From Arthrobacter pullicola (GTDB taxonomy: Bacteria > Actinomycetota > Actinomycetes > Actinomycetales > Micrococcaceae), in assembly GCF_014836875.1 (NCBI RefSeq), contig NZ_JACSQC010000004.1, positions 434,001-498,000 of the forward strand: a DNA stretch of 64,000 bases. Reading direction: 5' to 3'. The notes under the pieces are model-generated. The model was not told where the DNA came from. It did not search any database and worked only from the letters and a program-made list of their open reading frames with translations. Below, in pieces: positions 63,159 to 64,000 of this stretch. The first letter of the stretch is position 1. Every line of letters starts with the position of its first letter. Position numbers and translations under genes: made by a program.

Positions 63159-64000
63159 GTGCGTCCTCCGTCCTGACCCGTGCCGTGGACTCATCCCCGT
63201 GGGCCGTTCCGCTGCGGCTCACCTGGCTGCTGAACCGGCCCGGCACCTCCGGGTCTGCTGCGGCACTGCTGCCCGCAGCGTCCTTCGCCGTCGTCACTAC
63301 GCTGCTGCTCACCGTGCTCGCCGGAGCCCTGTCCTTCACCCAGTGGGGAGACGACGAAGGATCCCTGTACCTGCTGCTCGCAGCCTTTGCCCTCATCCTG
63401 CTGGTCCTTCCACTCCTGACACTGGGCGGTTCAGCTGCCCGCCTGTCAGCCCGCCGCCGGGATGAACACCTCTCCACCCTCCGGCTGCTCGGCGCCTCCG
63501 CCCGGACAGTCCGGCAGGTAACCATCCTGGAAGCTGCTGCGCAGGCCCTCGCCGGAGCCCTCGCCGGTGTACTGGGCTACGTCGCGTTCGCACCGTTCGT
63601 GCAGCTCATCCACTTCCGTGGCGCTGCGCTGGGCAGCGCCTACTGGCTGCATCCGGCCGCCGCCGCGGCGGGTGTTGCCGCCGTCGTGGCCCTTGCGGTG
63701 ACCAGCTCGGTCATCAGCCTTCGCCGCGTAGTCATTTCACCGCTGGGCGTGCGAACCCGCGCCGATGCGCAGAAAGTCCACTGGTCCCGGGCAGGCATCG
63801 CGGTGCTCATTGTGGTGTTCTGCGTGGCGGCGCTGCTGACTCCGGTCGGCGTGGCGGCGCTTGCCCTGGTCATCCTCTTCGGCGCCTTTGCGGGAGGACT
63901 CGCCGTCCTGAACCTGGTGGGACCGTGGCTGGTGGCTCTTTCAGCGAAACTGCGCCTGCGGCGGGCGGCAACACCGCAGGCACTGCTCGCCGCCCGGATC
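63155..64000 (+). CDS. FtsX-like ABC permease (truncated by the window edge)
   Basis: The 282 codons visible are in one open frame with no stop before the edge. The start is ATG 63155, overlapping the ATPase stop. There are several hydrophobic segments and the FtsX/MacB-type loop RRRDEHLSTLRLLGASARTV that couples to the ATPase. Only the N-terminal part is seen. It is the partner of the gene at 62442. Confidence 0.88.
   Translation, partial: MSASSVLTRAVDSSPWAVPLRLTWLLNRPGTSGSAAALLPAASFAVVTTLLLTVLAGALSFTQWGDDEGSLYLLLAAFALILLVLPLLTLGGSAARLSARRRDEHLSTLRLLGASARTVRQVTILEAAAQALAGALAGVLGYVAFAPFVQLIHFRGAALGSAYWLHPAAAAAGVAAVVALAVTSSVISLRRVVISPLGVRTRADAQKVHWSRAGIAVLIVVFCVAALLTPVGVAALALVILFGAFAGGLAVLNLVGPWLVALSAKLRLRRAATPQALLAARI

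Overview
The window is high-GC DNA from an actinobacterium, most likely Arthrobacter or a close relative in the Micrococcaceae. The evidence is gene content and order: pncB-pncA / clpS-DUF2017-murI-MBL-rph-rdgB, DUF3039, an attenuated ilvB-N-C operon followed by serA, MQO-type malate oxidation, and many genes with a TAnnnT promoter element only 6-8 bases before the start codon (leaderless transcription). I see no phage genes, transposases, CRISPR array or rRNA. Most of the window is chromosomal housekeeping sequence.

Layout. 1-9.3 kb: a truncated minus-strand gene, a membrane-anchored unknown protein, a YbbN-like thioredoxin/TPR protein, an ABC exporter pair, DUF3039, and an MFS exporter translationally coupled to a DEAD/DEAH-type helicase. 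9.4-17.5 kb: NAD salvage (pncB-pncA, minus) divergent from clpS, DUF2017, murI, an MBL hydrolase, rph, rdgB, DedA and an exonuclease-BRCT fusion. 17.5-25.8 kb: an ADP-ribosylglycohydrolase, an aquaporin with a changed first NPA box, sbcDC, and an MFS protein behind a tiny coupled upstream ORF. 26-29.6 kb: a sulfonate/nitrate/taurine-type ABC importer (binding protein, two permeases, ATPase). 29.7-35.6 kb: a small acidic protein, a Ser/Thr kinase, and a minus-strand 2-oxoacid dehydrogenase operon (E1-alpha, E1-beta, lipoyl-domain-only protein, alpha/beta hydrolase), then a tiny basic protein and an Lrp/AsnC regulator on the plus strand. 35.6-43.1 kb: an NrtR-like degenerate NUDIX protein, an LLM oxidoreductase-MarR pair with a palindromic operator candidate, an RND transporter and mqo. 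43.1-50.6 kb: an oligopeptide ABC system split over both strands with two paralogous binding proteins. 50.7-54.7 kb: a small unknown, two identical tRNA-Lys(CTT) genes with duplicated promoters, a second MarR regulator, bcp, tRNA-Leu(TAG), a 2-hydroxyacid dehydrogenase and a minus-strand unknown. 54.8-62.3 kb: ilvD, a palindrome-rich spacer, a branched-chain-amino-acid leader peptide and terminator, ilvB-ilvN-ilvC, and serA. 62.4-64 kb: an ABC ATPase and a truncated FtsX-like permease.

The most unusual items are these. (1) The 2-oxoacid dehydrogenase operon has no E2 catalytic domain; a free lipoyl domain and an alpha/beta hydrolase sit where the E2 gene should be. (2) At least thirteen genes share one leaderless promoter geometry, which also fixes several starts, including GTG starts. 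(3) The aquaporin lacks a canonical first NPA motif. (4) An 11-codon upstream ORF is stop-start coupled to an MFS gene. (5) Palindromes and duplicated 26-bp elements lie between ilvD and the ilvB leader. None of these proves a new system; the first is the best candidate.
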